The notes under the pieces: model-generated
Seen by the model: only the letters and a program-made list of their open reading frames with translations
The model's database searches: none
Told to the model about the DNA's origin: nothing
Source of the DNA: Synergistaceae bacterium
GTDB taxonomy: Bacteria; Synergistota; Synergistia; Synergistales; Aminobacteriaceae
Assembly: GCA_017447325.1 (NCBI GenBank)
Contig: JAFSNU010000309.1
Location: 1-17,616, forward strand
Length of the DNA: 17,616 bases
Direction: 5' to 3'
Translations under genes and position numbers: made by a program
Part shown: piece after piece, positions 1-7,453 of the stretch
Layout of the letters: each line of letters opens with the position of its first letter
How positions within the stretch are numbered: the stretch's first letter is position 1

Positions 1-931
1 CATGATCACCGGCGCAGCTCAGATGGACGGAGCGATTCTCGTCGTCAGCGCAGCCGACGGCCCGATGCCCCAGACCCGCGAGCACGTTTTGCTTGCCCGT
101 CAGGTTAACGTCCCGGCGCTTGTTGTCTTCATGAACAAGACCGACCAGGTTGATGATCCTGAGTTGTTAGACTTAGTCGAGATGGAAGTCCGCGAGCTTC
201 TTAACAAGTACGAGTTCCCGGGCGATGACATTCCGATTATCAGAGGCTCAGCTCTTGAAGTGTTGGAGAAGGGCAACGGCACTCGCGAAGACCCGATCTG
301 CAAGCCGATTTGGGACTTGATGGACGCATGCGACAGCTATATTCCTGAGCCGGTGCGCGATATCGATAAGCCGTTCTTAATGCCGATCGAGGACGTGTTC
401 ACGATCACGGGACGCGGCACGGTTGTTACCGGAAGAGTTGAGCGCGGAATTATCAAGGCCGGCGAAGAGGTCGAGATTCTTGGAATGACCAGAGACACGA
501 AAAAGACGGTTGCTACGTCGCTTGAAATGTTCAGAAAGATTCTTGACGACGCAGAGGCCGGAGACAACGTCGGCGTGTTGCTCAGAGGCATTGACAAGGA
601 TCAGGTTCAGCGCGGACAGGTTCTTGCAAAGCCTGGCACTGTCAAGCCGCACACGAAGTTTAAGGGCGAAGTTTACGTCTTAAAGAAGGAAGAGGGCGGA
701 CGTCATACGCCGTTCTTCTCAAATTACAAGCCCCAGTTCTATTTCAGAACGACGGACGTTACCGGAACGATTAAGCTTGCCGAGGGTGTTGAAATGGTCA
801 TGCCCGGCGATAACGCGACTTTCGAGGTCGAGCTTATTCAGCCCATCGCAATGGAAGTCGGACTTCGTTTCGCAGTCCGCGAGGGCGGCCATACGGTAGG
901 CGCAGGCGTTGTTACTGAGATTATTGAATAA
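1..931 (+). CDS. tuf: Elongation factor Tu, C-terminal 309 residues (5' end outside window)
   Basis: EF-Tu is the GTPase that delivers aminoacyl-tRNA to the ribosomal A site. The window opens inside the G domain: the first full codon (position 2) is the Met of the conserved NMITGAAQMDG stretch, so about 90 residues including the P-loop are missing by comparison with the ~395-residue family. Visible are the guanine-specificity motif NKTD (visible residues 45-48), the GSAL G5 motif (82-85), the domain 2 hallmark GRGTVVTGRVERG, and a complete domain 3 ending VVTEIIE. The ATG at position 2 is internal, not the true start. The gene lies 52 nt upstream of rpsJ on the same strand, the usual str-S10 junction, so co-transcription with the S10 operon is likely. 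tuf is often duplicated, which may explain why the sequence begins here. Confidence 0.97.
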   Translation, partial: MITGAAQMDGAILVVSAADGPMPQTREHVLLARQVNVPALVVFMNKTDQVDDPELLDLVEMEVRELLNKYEFPGDDIPIIRGSALEVLEKGNGTREDPICKPIWDLMDACDSYIPEPVRDIDKPFLMPIEDVFTITGRGTVVTGRVERGIIKAGEEVEILGMTRDTKKTVATSLEMFRKILDDAEAGDNVGVLLRGIDKDQVQRGQVLAKPGTVKPHTKFKGEVYVLKKEEGGRHTPFFSNYKPQFYFRTTDVTGTIKLAEGVEMVMPGDNATFEVELIQPIAMEVGLRFAVREGGHTVGAGVVTEIIE

Positions 932-983
932 TAATAATTAATTTAATTTAAAAATTTTAAAAATTTGAATCGAGGTCTGTCAG

Positions 984-1289
984 GTGGCAAGGAGAATCCG
1001 CATAAAGCTTAAGGCGTTTGACCACAGGATTCTTGATACATCGGCGGCTCAGATCGCGGACACGGCTGAGAGCACGGGCGCAAAAGTTTCCGGCCCCGTG
1101 CCTCTCCCGACCGAGATTAACAGAGTCACGATTTTGAAGTCTCCGCATAAGGATAAGGACGCGCGCGAGCAGTTTGAAATGAGAACGCACAAGCGTTTAA
1201 TTGATATTATTGATCCTACTCAGAAGACGATGGACGCGTTAATGCAGCTGAACTTGTCTTCAGGTGTGGATATTCAGATAAAATTATAA
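984..1289 (+). CDS. rpsJ: 30S ribosomal protein S10
   Basis: S10 is a small-subunit head protein and, in many bacteria, NusE, a partner in transcription antitermination. The 101-residue product has the family length and the core RIRIKLKAFDHRILDTS near the N-terminus, followed by the PLPTEINRVTILKSPHKDKD loop and a KRLIDIID segment. The start is GTG at 984, with GAGG at 972-975 eight bases upstream; the N-terminus MARRIRIKLKAFD matches the family. It opens the S10 operon. Only 52 A/T-rich bases separate it from tuf, so a long structured S10 leader of the E. coli L4-repressed kind does not fit here. Confidence 0.97.
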   Translation: MARRIRIKLKAFDHRILDTSAAQIADTAESTGAKVSGPVPLPTEINRVTILKSPHKDKDAREQFEMRTHKRLIDIIDPTQKTMDALMQLNLSSGVDIQIKL

Positions 1290-1314
1290 ATATTATTTAA
1301 TTTAAATTTAAAGC

Positions 1315-1342
1315 TTTAAAAATTAAAAATTTAAGTTATAAT
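1315..1342 (+). promoter_or_regulatory. Possible weak promoter in the rpsJ-rplC spacer
   Basis: The 96-base spacer 1290-1385 is almost entirely A/T. It contains a perfect consensus -10 hexamer TATAAT at 1337-1342, preceded after 16 bases by TTTAAA at 1315-1320 (4 of 6 matches to TTGACA). The -35 half overlaps a perfect 14-bp palindrome TTTAAAGCTTTAAA at 1307-1320. In such A/T-rich sequence a chance match is quite possible, so this is only a candidate internal promoter that could boost transcription from rplC onward. Confidence 0.25.
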
Positions 1343-1385
1343 ATTTTTTTGTGATTTAATTATTTTTAAGGAGAGGAATTATTTA

Positions 1386-2012
1386 ATGGCTATTGGGTTA
1401 CTGGGGAAGAAGCTCGGCATGACTCAGATATATGATTCTGAGGGACAGGCCGTCGCTGTCACTGTGATAGCGGCCGGGCCTTGTTTAGTCGCTGCCGTCA
1501 GAACCCCTGAACAGAACGGATATTCCGCCGTTCTTCTCGGCTATGGGGCTGTTAAAGCTCAGAAGCTGTCCAAGCCCGTCAAAGGTTTCTTTGACAAGAA
1601 TAAGCTTGAGCCTAAAAAAGTGCTTCGCGAGTTCAGACTTGAAAAAGTTGACGGCTACGAAGCAGGGCAGGAGCTTAAAGCGGATTTGTTTGAGGCAGGA
1701 GAGAAGATCGACGTCACTGGTATTAGCAAAGGTAAAGGCTTTGCCGGAGTTATTAAGAGACATCATTTTGGCGGTCAGCAGTTCAGCCACGGTACGTCAG
1801 TCGAGCATAGACACGGCGGATCGAGCGGAGCTATTTCGTATCCCGGCCGCGTGTTCCCGGGCAAGAGAATGCCTGGCCACATGGGCAGCGAGAAAGTGAC
1901 TGTTAAAAATCTTACGGTTATGGCCGTTGACGTTGAGAATAATCTTTTGCTTGTGAAGGGCGCAGTGCCCGGCTCAAAAGACAGCCTGCTCACTCTTCGT
2001 AAAAAGGGATAA
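1386..2012 (+). CDS. rplC: 50S ribosomal protein L3
   Basis: L3 is a primary assembly protein of the large subunit whose extended loop reaches the peptidyl-transferase centre. The 208-residue product starts MAIGLLGKKLGMTQIY and carries the family signature GKGFAGVIKRHHFGG, then the HGTSVEHRHGGSSGA loop with a GRVFPGKRMPGHMG segment, and ends LTLRKKG. The Gln of the GGQ motif that is methylated in E. coli is present. The ATG at 1386 follows AAGGAGAGG (1368-1376) at 9 bases. The 96-base A/T-rich gap before it is the longest spacer in the window; rplD follows after 21 bases. Confidence 0.98.
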   Translation: MAIGLLGKKLGMTQIYDSEGQAVAVTVIAAGPCLVAAVRTPEQNGYSAVLLGYGAVKAQKLSKPVKGFFDKNKLEPKKVLREFRLEKVDGYEAGQELKADLFEAGEKIDVTGISKGKGFAGVIKRHHFGGQQFSHGTSVEHRHGGSSGAISYPGRVFPGKRMPGHMGSEKVTVKNLTVMAVDVENNLLLVKGAVPGSKDSLLTLRKKG

Positions 2013-2033
2013 GAAGGAAGGAGGCTGAAGATT

Positions 2034-2657
2034 ATGCCAACGGTTAAAGTTTATGAATTTAACGGCGACAGAGCCGGCGAAATGGAACTTCCGGAAGCTA
2101 TATTTGACGTGCCGCTGCATGTGGCTGCTATGCACCAGGTAGTAGTTGCGCATTTGGCAAACTGCCGTCAGGGAACGCATAAGGCTAAGACGCGCGGCGA
2201 GGTCAGCGGAGGCGGCAAGAAGCCGTGGAGGCAGAAGCACACAGGACGCGCCCGTCAGGGAAGCACGCGTTCGCCAATTTGGATTCACGGCGGCGTAGCT
2301 CACGGACCGAAGCCAAGGGACTATCACCAGAAGGTTAATAAGAAAGTGCGTCGTCTGGCTTTATTAAGCGCTTTATCGTCAAAAGTCAGAGACGAGCTTA
2401 TGCTTGTAGTGAAAAATATGCAGCTTGACGCTCCGTCAACTAAGACAATGAACGCGTTTATTAAAGCTGTTAATGCTGAGAAAGTGCTTGTTATTTATCA
2501 CGCTGAGGGCGAGAATATCGCGAGATCAGTAAGAAATATCCCGGGCGCAAAGTGCATTAACGTTGCGAGCATTAACGTTTATGACCTCCTGAACTCAAAG
2601 ACTCTGGTAGTAACGCCGGAGGTTGTCGCAAAGCTCGAGGAGGTTTACTCAAGATGA
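2034..2657 (+). CDS. rplD: 50S ribosomal protein L4
   Basis: L4 binds 23S rRNA and its long loop lines the peptide exit tunnel; in E. coli it also represses the S10 operon. The 207-residue product has the expected basic, Gly-rich loop HKAKTRGEVSGGGKKPWRQK (about residues 45-65) followed by HTGRARQGSTRSPIWIHGG, and a C-terminal globular part ending VVAKLEEVYSR. ATG at 2034 follows a strong AAGGAGG in the 21-base gap after rplC. Its last codons contain GAGGAGG (2637-2643), which doubles as the ribosome-binding site of rplW, and the TGA stop shares 4 bases with the rplW start (ATGA), indicating translational coupling. Confidence 0.98.
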   Translation: MPTVKVYEFNGDRAGEMELPEAIFDVPLHVAAMHQVVVAHLANCRQGTHKAKTRGEVSGGGKKPWRQKHTGRARQGSTRSPIWIHGGVAHGPKPRDYHQKVNKKVRRLALLSALSSKVRDELMLVVKNMQLDAPSTKTMNAFIKAVNAEKVLVIYHAEGENIARSVRNIPGAKCINVASINVYDLLNSKTLVVTPEVVAKLEEVYSR

Positions 2658-2950
2658 ATTTAACGGCGCATGATATTATAATTCGCCCGATTATTACAGA
2701 AAAAAGCAGCTCGTTAATGGAGCTGAATAAATATACGTTTGAAGTGCATAAAAGCGCGAATAAAATTCAAATTCGCAAGGCAGTCGAAGAAGTGTTTAAA
2801 GTAAAGGCTTTAAGCGTAAACACGATAAACGTCAAGGGCAAGCCTAAGCGCATGGGCATGAACAAGGGCTATACCCGTTCATGGAAAAAGGCGATCGTGT
2901 CGTTGCCTGAAGGACAGCGCATTGAATTTTTCGAGGGCGCGTCGGCATAA
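2654..2950 (+). CDS. rplW: 50S ribosomal protein L23
   Basis: L23 sits at the mouth of the exit tunnel and is the docking site for trigger factor and SRP. The 98-residue product shows the typical IIRPIITEKSSSLME N-terminus, the KYTFEVHKSANKIQIRKAVE strand-helix core and the VNTINVKGKPKRMG loop. Length is normal for the family. The ATG lies inside the rplD stop region (4-base overlap), and its Shine-Dalgarno sequence is embedded in the rplD coding tail. rplB follows after 16 bases. Confidence 0.97.
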   Translation: MNLTAHDIIIRPIITEKSSSLMELNKYTFEVHKSANKIQIRKAVEEVFKVKALSVNTINVKGKPKRMGMNKGYTRSWKKAIVSLPEGQRIEFFEGASA

Positions 2951-2966
2951 AGGGGGATTTTAAATA

Positions 2967-3794
2967 ATGTCTATTAAGCAGTTTAAGCCTTATACCCCTG
3001 GCCGCCGTCAGATGACAATTCAGGGGCGCGAGGATATTACGGCAAAAAAGCCTGAGCGTTCGCTTGTAACAGAGCTTAGAAAGCACGGCGGACGCAATAA
3101 CACAGGCCGCGTGACGATGCGTCATATCGGAGGCGGTCATAGACGCAGCTATAGAATTATAGATTTTAGACGCGATAAGATCGGCATTCCGGGCAAAGTT
3201 GCGACGGTCGAGTATGATCCGAATAGAAACGCGAGAATTGCGCTTGTAAATTATGTTGACGGCGAGAAGCGTTATATTATATTGCCGAAAGGCTTAAAAG
3301 TCGGCGATGTAATTTTGGCTGGAGCTGAGGCTGATATTACGCCCGGCAACGCGTTAAAGCTGAAAGATATTCCGGTTGGAACTATAGTGCATAATTTGGA
3401 GCTGCAGCCCGGCTGCGGAGCTAAGCTTGTGAGATCAGCCGGAACGGCAGCGCAGGTAATGGCTAAAGAGGGCAAGTACGCTTATATTAGAATGCCGAGC
3501 GGCGAGCTGAGATTGATTTTGCTCGAGTGCATGGCGACCGTAGGACAGGTTGGCAATGAAGAGTATGAAAATATCTCGCTTGGCAAGGCCGGAAAGACGC
3601 GCTGGAAGGGACGCAGACCGGTTGTTCGCGGTATGGTCATGAATCCGGTTGATCACCCGATGGGCGGCGGCGAAGGCAAGAGTAAGAGTAACAAGCACCC
3701 GGTGTCGCCGTGGGGTACGCCTGCAAAGGGCTATCGCACACGCAAGCGCAAGGCGTCCGACAGATTGATTATTCGTCGGCGTTATGATAAGTAG
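2967..3794 (+). CDS. rplB: 50S ribosomal protein L2
   Basis: L2 is a universally conserved large-subunit protein needed for subunit association and peptidyl-transferase activity. The 275-residue product has the family length. Seen are the N-terminal KPYTPGRRQMT, the RNA-binding core RDKIGIPGKVATVEYDPNRN, and the diagnostic C-terminal GGGEGKSKSNKHPVSPWGTP containing the conserved His of the active-site-proximal loop, followed by the basic tail KRKASDRLIIRRRYDK. ATG at 2967 is preceded by AGGGGGA. It sits between rplW and rpsS in the canonical order. Confidence 0.98.
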   Translation: MSIKQFKPYTPGRRQMTIQGREDITAKKPERSLVTELRKHGGRNNTGRVTMRHIGGGHRRSYRIIDFRRDKIGIPGKVATVEYDPNRNARIALVNYVDGEKRYIILPKGLKVGDVILAGAEADITPGNALKLKDIPVGTIVHNLELQPGCGAKLVRSAGTAAQVMAKEGKYAYIRMPSGELRLILLECMATVGQVGNEEYENISLGKAGKTRWKGRRPVVRGMVMNPVDHPMGGGEGKSKSNKHPVSPWGTPAKGYRTRKRKASDRLIIRRRYDK

Positions 3795-3821
3795 TAATTA
3801 ACAGGAGGACTTTTATAAAAG

Positions 3822-4103
3822 ATGGCTCGTTCAGCTAAAAAGGGGCCTTTTATCGAGCAGAGGCTTCTTGCTAAAATAGAGGATATGAATGTGTCTGGCA
3901 ATAAAAAAGTCATCAAAACATGGTCCCGCCGTTCAACGATCGTGCCGCAGATGATTGGGCACACGATCGCCGTTCATAATGGACGGATGCACCTGCCTGT
4001 TTATATAAGTGAAAATATGATCGGGCATAAATTAGGCGAGTTCGCTCCGACCAGAAAATTTGGACATCATGCTGGTCAGGAAAAAGCGACCAAGGGCAAA
4101 TAA
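3822..4103 (+). CDS. rpsS: 30S ribosomal protein S19
   Basis: S19 lies in the small-subunit head, pairs with S13 and contacts the large subunit. The 93-residue product begins MARSAKKGPFIEQRLLAKI and contains the family signature region TWSRRSTIVPQMIGHTIAVH and the C-terminal GHKLGEFAPTRKFGHHAG. Length is normal. ATG at 3822 follows AGGAGG (3803-3808) at 13 bases, a somewhat long spacing, but no alternative in-frame start fits the family N-terminus. Confidence 0.97.
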   Translation: MARSAKKGPFIEQRLLAKIEDMNVSGNKKVIKTWSRRSTIVPQMIGHTIAVHNGRMHLPVYISENMIGHKLGEFAPTRKFGHHAGQEKATKGK

Positions 4104-4122
4104 GGAGGCGGCGTAAGTTACC

Positions 4123-4473
4123 ATGGCAGATGAAAAGAAATTTGCCGCGCGGGCGATGGTTCGCCAAGCCAGAATCTCACCGTTTAAGGTGCGTCAGGTG
4201 CTGGCTTTGATACGCGGCAAAGGCGCGGAAGAGGCGTTGACTATTTTAAAGTTCAGCCCTCAGAAGGCCGCCAGAATAGTGTATAAAGTATTGCAGAGCG
4301 CAGTGGCAAACGCGGAGCATAATTTTGGAATGGACATGGATAAATTATATGTCCAGACTGCTTTCGCTGATCAGGGACCGATGATGAAGCGTTTCCGTCC
4401 TGTGTCTATGGGACGCGCCCATCCGTATGTACACCGTACGTCCCATGTTACGGTCTGCGTATCGGAACGTTAG
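4123..4473 (+). CDS. rplV: 50S ribosomal protein L22
   Basis: L22 spans the large subunit and its beta-hairpin lines the exit tunnel near the macrolide site. The 116-residue product shows the core RISPFKVRQVLALIRGKGAE, a helix with SAVANAEHNFGMD, and the tunnel hairpin MKRFRPVSMGRAHPYVHRTS ending VTVCVSER. Length is typical. ATG at 4123 follows AAGGAGG closely after rpsS. The stop codon TAG overlaps the start of the AGGAGGG ribosome-binding site of rpsC. Confidence 0.97.
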   Translation: MADEKKFAARAMVRQARISPFKVRQVLALIRGKGAEEALTILKFSPQKAARIVYKVLQSAVANAEHNFGMDMDKLYVQTAFADQGPMMKRFRPVSMGRAHPYVHRTSHVTVCVSER

Positions 4474-4478
4474 GAGGG
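4472..4478 (+). promoter_or_regulatory. Ribosome-binding site fixing the TTG start of rpsC
   Basis: AGGAGGG is a strong Shine-Dalgarno sequence, 7 bases ahead of TTG at 4486. It shares two bases with the TAG stop of rplV. Its spacing and the family-typical N-terminus GQKVHPVGYRLG select TTG as the rpsC start. Confidence 0.85.
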
Positions 4479-4485
4479 TTTTAAT

Positions 4486-5196
4486 TTGGGACAGAAAGTT
4501 CATCCCGTAGGCTACAGACTCGGCGTAACGGCAGAATGGCAGTCTAAATGGTATGCCGGCCGTAAAGATTATGCTAAGAAGCTTCACGAGGATTTAAAGC
4601 TCCGTGAATATATAATGAAGAAGTGGGACGGCGCGGGGATCTCGAGAATTGAGATCGAGCGCGTCGGCAATGTAATTAGATTTACGATTTGGACGGCGAG
4701 ACCAGGCGTAGTAATTGGACGCAACGGCGCTGAAATTCAGGCTATTAAAGACGAGTTGGGCGCGATGACGGGCGCTAAGATTATGGTAAACGTCCATGAG
4801 ATTAAGAACCCGGATGTCGAGGCGCAGCTTGTTGCTGAGGGCATCGCGGCATCGCTTGAGAGACGCGTGTCGTTTAGAAGAGCCATGAAGCAGGCTATTT
4901 TCAGAGCGACGAAGGCCGGAGTTTTGGGCGTTAAGGCTCAGGTTGCCGGACGTTTAGGCGGAGCTGAAATCGCCAGAACTGAATGGTATAACGAAGGCCG
5001 TCTGCCGTTATCGACTATTAAGGCCGATATAGATTATGGATTTGCCGAAGCTAATACTATGTACGGAGTTATCGGCTGCAAGATTTGGATTTATAGAGAC
5101 AGAGATAATGAGCGCCCGATGGCTATGCGGACTTCACGCCGTGAACGCGGCGGAGATCGCGAGAGAGATAACAGGGCGGACAGGGCAAGGGGGTAA
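4486..5196 (+). CDS. rpsC: 30S ribosomal protein S3
   Basis: S3 lies at the mRNA entry channel of the 30S subunit. The 236-residue product starts at TTG (read as Met), giving the canonical GQKVHPVGYRLG N-terminus. A type II KH domain covers about residues 39-109, with the GxxG loop GRNG at 78-81 in RPGVVIGRNGAEI. The S3 C-terminal domain follows with VAGRLGGAEIARTEWYNEGR and MYGVIGCKIWIYR. The last ~25 residues are a low-complexity Arg/Asp/Glu tail, a common variable feature. rplP begins 6 bases after the stop. Confidence 0.98.
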   Translation: MGQKVHPVGYRLGVTAEWQSKWYAGRKDYAKKLHEDLKLREYIMKKWDGAGISRIEIERVGNVIRFTIWTARPGVVIGRNGAEIQAIKDELGAMTGAKIMVNVHEIKNPDVEAQLVAEGIAASLERRVSFRRAMKQAIFRATKAGVLGVKAQVAGRLGGAEIARTEWYNEGRLPLSTIKADIDYGFAEANTMYGVIGCKIWIYRDRDNERPMAMRTSRRERGGDRERDNRADRARG

Positions 5197-5202
5197 TTTG
5201 CA

Positions 5203-5628
5203 ATGCTTATGCCCAGCAGGGTTAAATATAGAAAATCCCACAGGTCCCCGCTCCGCGGAATATCTAAGGGCGGCACGACAGTAGCTTTTGGCGACTGGGG
5301 GATTCAGGCTCTTGAAAACGTATGGCTTACGGCGAGGCAGATAGAGGCTGCGCGTGTTGCCATTTCAAGAAAGATGAAGAAAGGCGGCAAGATCTGGATT
5401 AGAGTTTTCCCGGACAGGCCTTATACTAAGAAGCCCCTTGAAACCCGTATGGGTAAGGGAAAGGGTGCGCCTGAGTTCTGGGTTGCCGCTGTTAAGAGAG
5501 GCCGCGTGCTTTTCGAGTTCGCAGGAATTACGCCTGACTTGGCTGAAGAGGCCTTTAGAACGGCGTCGCATAAATTGCCGGTGAAAGTGCGCATGGTGTC
5601 AAGGGAAGGTTTGGGTGGTGAAAACTAA
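5203..5628 (+). CDS. rplP: 50S ribosomal protein L16
   Basis: L16 contacts A-site tRNA and organises the large subunit near the peptidyl-transferase centre. The 141-residue product begins MLMPSRVKYRKSHR, close to the classic MLMPKRVKYRK, and carries the signatures GDWGIQALENVWLTARQIEA, IRVFPDRPYTKKPLETRMGK and KGAPEFWVAAVKRGRVLFE. ATG at 5203 is 6 bases after rpsC, whose AAGGGGG tail provides the Shine-Dalgarno sequence. The TAA stop overlaps the rpmC ATG by one base (TAATG). Confidence 0.98.
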   Translation: MLMPSRVKYRKSHRSPLRGISKGGTTVAFGDWGIQALENVWLTARQIEAARVAISRKMKKGGKIWIRVFPDRPYTKKPLETRMGKGKGAPEFWVAAVKRGRVLFEFAGITPDLAEEAFRTASHKLPVKVRMVSREGLGGEN

Positions 5629-5837
5629 TGGATGCGAAAGAGCTTCGAGAACTTTCTGTTGAGGAACTGCAGGATAGATATCGTCAGTATAAGGAAGAAC
5701 TCTTTAACCTTCGTTTCCAGAACGCGGTCGGACAGCTCAAGAACACGAGCCGCATACGCGAGGTCCGCAAGATAATAGCCAGAGTGCTGACTATAGCCGG
5801 CGAGAAACGCCGTGCTTTGGAGTCCGCCGCCGAGTAG
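5628..5837 (+). CDS. rpmC: 50S ribosomal protein L29
   Basis: L29 is a small helical-hairpin protein near the exit tunnel, next to L23. The 69-residue product matches the family in length and pattern: MDAKELRELSVEELQDR, then YRQYKEELFNLRFQNAVGQL, and a second helix with IREVRKIIARVLTI. Its ATG overlaps the rplP stop by one base and only weak GGTGG lies upstream, so reinitiation after rplP is the likely mode of translation. Confidence 0.96.
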   Translation: MDAKELRELSVEELQDRYRQYKEELFNLRFQNAVGQLKNTSRIREVRKIIARVLTIAGEKRRALESAAE

Positions 5838-5859
5838 CGCTTAGGAGGTTTATTTAGTT

Positions 5860-6147
5860 ATGGAAGAGGCAGTAGTTGTCCACCGTAAAATGCGCGTGGG
5901 CACTGTAGTAAGCAATAAAATGGACAAGACCGTAATCGTCAAGGTCTCCCGTTTAGCCGAACATCCCTTGTACGGCAAGCGTATTAAACGCGCTAAAAAA
6001 TATGTTGCGCATGACGCTGAAAATACGTGCAGGATCGGCGACGAGGTGCGTATTAGAGAGACGCGGCCTTTGAGCAAGACGAAGCGCTGGGAATTGGTCG
6101 AAGTGGTCAGACGCGCTCCTGTCTTTGATACGCCCGGGGAGGAGTAA
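5860..6147 (+). CDS. rpsQ: 30S ribosomal protein S17
   Basis: S17 is an OB-fold primary binder of 16S rRNA. The 95-residue product has the core RVGTVVSNKMDKTVIVKV, HPLYGKRIKRAKKYVAHDAE and IRETRPLSKTKRWELVEVV. It is about 8-10 residues longer than many homologues because of the C-terminal APVFDTPGEE, whose codons also contain the GGGGAGGAG ribosome-binding site for rplN, 3 bases downstream. ATG at 5860 follows AGGAGG. Confidence 0.96.
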   Translation: MEEAVVVHRKMRVGTVVSNKMDKTVIVKVSRLAEHPLYGKRIKRAKKYVAHDAENTCRIGDEVRIRETRPLSKTKRWELVEVVRRAPVFDTPGEE

Positions 6148-6150
6148 CAG

Positions 6151-6519
6151 ATGATTCAGCTGACGACTGTATTGAACGTGGCTGACAACTCCGGAGCCAG
6201 AAAGTTATTTTGCATTCAGGTAATGGGAGGCAGCAAGCGCAAGTACGGCACTATCGGCGATGTTATAGTTGCGTCGGTGCGCGAAGCAATTCCTAATAGC
6301 AACATAGCTAAAGGCTCGGTTGTAAAGGCCGTAATAGTTAGAACTAAAAAAGAAATTAGAAGACGCGACGGCTCTTATGTCAGATTTGACGATAACGCGG
6401 CGGTTATAATCGACGCGAACGGCGAGCCTAAGGGAACTCGTATTTTCGGGCCCGTAGGCAGAGAGTTAAGAGCCAAGAAATACATGCGCATTTTATCTCT
6501 TGCGCCTGAAGTAATTTAG
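6151..6519 (+). CDS. rplN: 50S ribosomal protein L14
   Basis: L14 lies on the subunit interface and binds 23S rRNA and L19. The 122-residue product has the invariant length and the motifs MIQLTTVLNVADNSGARKL, GGSKRKYGTIGDVIVASV, GSVVKAVIVRTKKEIRRRDG and KGTRIFGPVGRELR. ATG at 6151 comes 3 bases after the rpsQ stop, with the Shine-Dalgarno sequence in the rpsQ tail. This gene is the usual first gene of the spc operon. Confidence 0.98.
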   Translation: MIQLTTVLNVADNSGARKLFCIQVMGGSKRKYGTIGDVIVASVREAIPNSNIAKGSVVKAVIVRTKKEIRRRDGSYVRFDDNAAVIIDANGEPKGTRIFGPVGRELRAKKYMRILSLAPEVI

Positions 6520-6534
6520 GAGGCTGATATTATC

Positions 6535-6864
6535 ATGTCTGTGAGACTTAAGAGAAACGACAGAGTTCGCGTAATATCAGGAAAAGACAAGGGTAAAGAG
6601 GGAAAAATTCTTAGAAGAATTCCTGAGCGCGATTTAATAGTAGTTGAGGGCGTTAACATGGTGTCGCGCCATTTAAAGCCCACGCAGAAGAACCCGCAGG
6701 GCGGAATTAACAAGCAGGAAGCGCCGATTTACGCGTGCAAGGCAATGCTTGTGTGTCCGCAGTGCGGTGCTGCTACGAGAGTTGCGGCGTCGTTTTTAGA
6801 GAACGGCAAAAAAGTTCGTGTCTGCAAAAAATGCGGCGAAATTATCGATAAAGATAAGGCTTAA
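6535..6864 (+). CDS. rplX: 50S ribosomal protein L24, zinc-ribbon form
   Basis: L24 initiates 50S assembly by binding the 5' end of 23S rRNA. The 109-residue product has an N-terminal KOW domain (RVRVISGKDKGKEGKILRRI, residues 11-30) and the conserved VEGVNMVSRHLKPTQKNPQGG. The C-terminal part carries two Cys pairs, CPQC at 74-77 and CKKC at 97-100, a zinc-ribbon arrangement found in the C+ form of L24. ATG at 6535 follows AGGAGG that overlaps the rplN stop region. Confidence 0.97.
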   Translation: MSVRLKRNDRVRVISGKDKGKEGKILRRIPERDLIVVEGVNMVSRHLKPTQKNPQGGINKQEAPIYACKAMLVCPQCGAATRVAASFLENGKKVRVCKKCGEIIDKDKA

Positions 6865-6888
6865 TTTAAGTAGGGAGGATAAATTAAA

Positions 6889-7434
6889 ATGATTCCGCGC
6901 ATGTTGGAAAAATATAAAAAAGAAATTGCGCCCGCCCTGCTTAAGGAATTTGGCTATAAAAACGTCATGCAGATTCCTAAAGTGCAGAAAGTAGTCGTGA
7001 ATATCGGCGTAGGCGATGCTAAGCTTGATATAAAGTTTATGGATGTCGCGATTGCCGAGTTAAGAGCGATTACCGGCCAGCAGCCGTTGTTAAAGCGCGC
7101 TAAAAAGTCTATAGCCGGCTTTAAAGTTAGACAGGGAATGCCTGTCGCATGCTCTGTGACTTTAAGAGGCGCGAAGATGTGGGAGTTTTTAGACAGGCTT
7201 GTGTCTTTGTCACTGCCTGGAATTAAGGACTTTCAAGGCGTGTCGCGCAAAGGCTTTGACGGCCGTGGAAATTATAATTTAGGTCTGCGCGAGCAGTTGA
7301 TTTTCCCTGAGATAAGTTACGATAAAGTTATAAGATCAAGAGGCATGAATATAGCTATTGTGACGACGGCTCAGAATGACGAAGAGGCGTACGCGCTTCT
7401 TAAGGGCATGGGAATGCCTTTTAGCAATCGTTAA
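6889..7434 (+). CDS. rplE: 50S ribosomal protein L5
   Basis: L5 binds 5S rRNA and forms a bridge to the 30S head. The 181-residue product has family length, with PRMLEKYKKEIAPALLKEFG at the N-terminus, the VQKVVVNIGVGDA strand, QQPLLKRAKKSIAGFKVRQG, the RGAKMWEFLDRLVSLSLPGI helix and KDFQGVSRKGFDGRGNYNLG loop. ATG at 6889 follows GGGAGG. rpsN follows after 19 bases. Confidence 0.98.
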   Translation: MIPRMLEKYKKEIAPALLKEFGYKNVMQIPKVQKVVVNIGVGDAKLDIKFMDVAIAELRAITGQQPLLKRAKKSIAGFKVRQGMPVACSVTLRGAKMWEFLDRLVSLSLPGIKDFQGVSRKGFDGRGNYNLGLREQLIFPEISYDKVIRSRGMNIAIVTTAQNDEEAYALLKGMGMPFSNR

Positions 7435-7453
7435 AGCAGGGGGTTATTGAAAA

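Noticed and set aside
932..983. Terminator between tuf and rpsJ
   Set aside because: The inverted A/T tracts have no GC-rich stem, so they cannot form a stable intrinsic terminator hairpin.
1543..1899. 118-residue open frame inside rplC
   Set aside because: It is an alternative-frame shadow of rplC with no start signal or recognisable domain; the same applies to the other overlapping frames on both strands.
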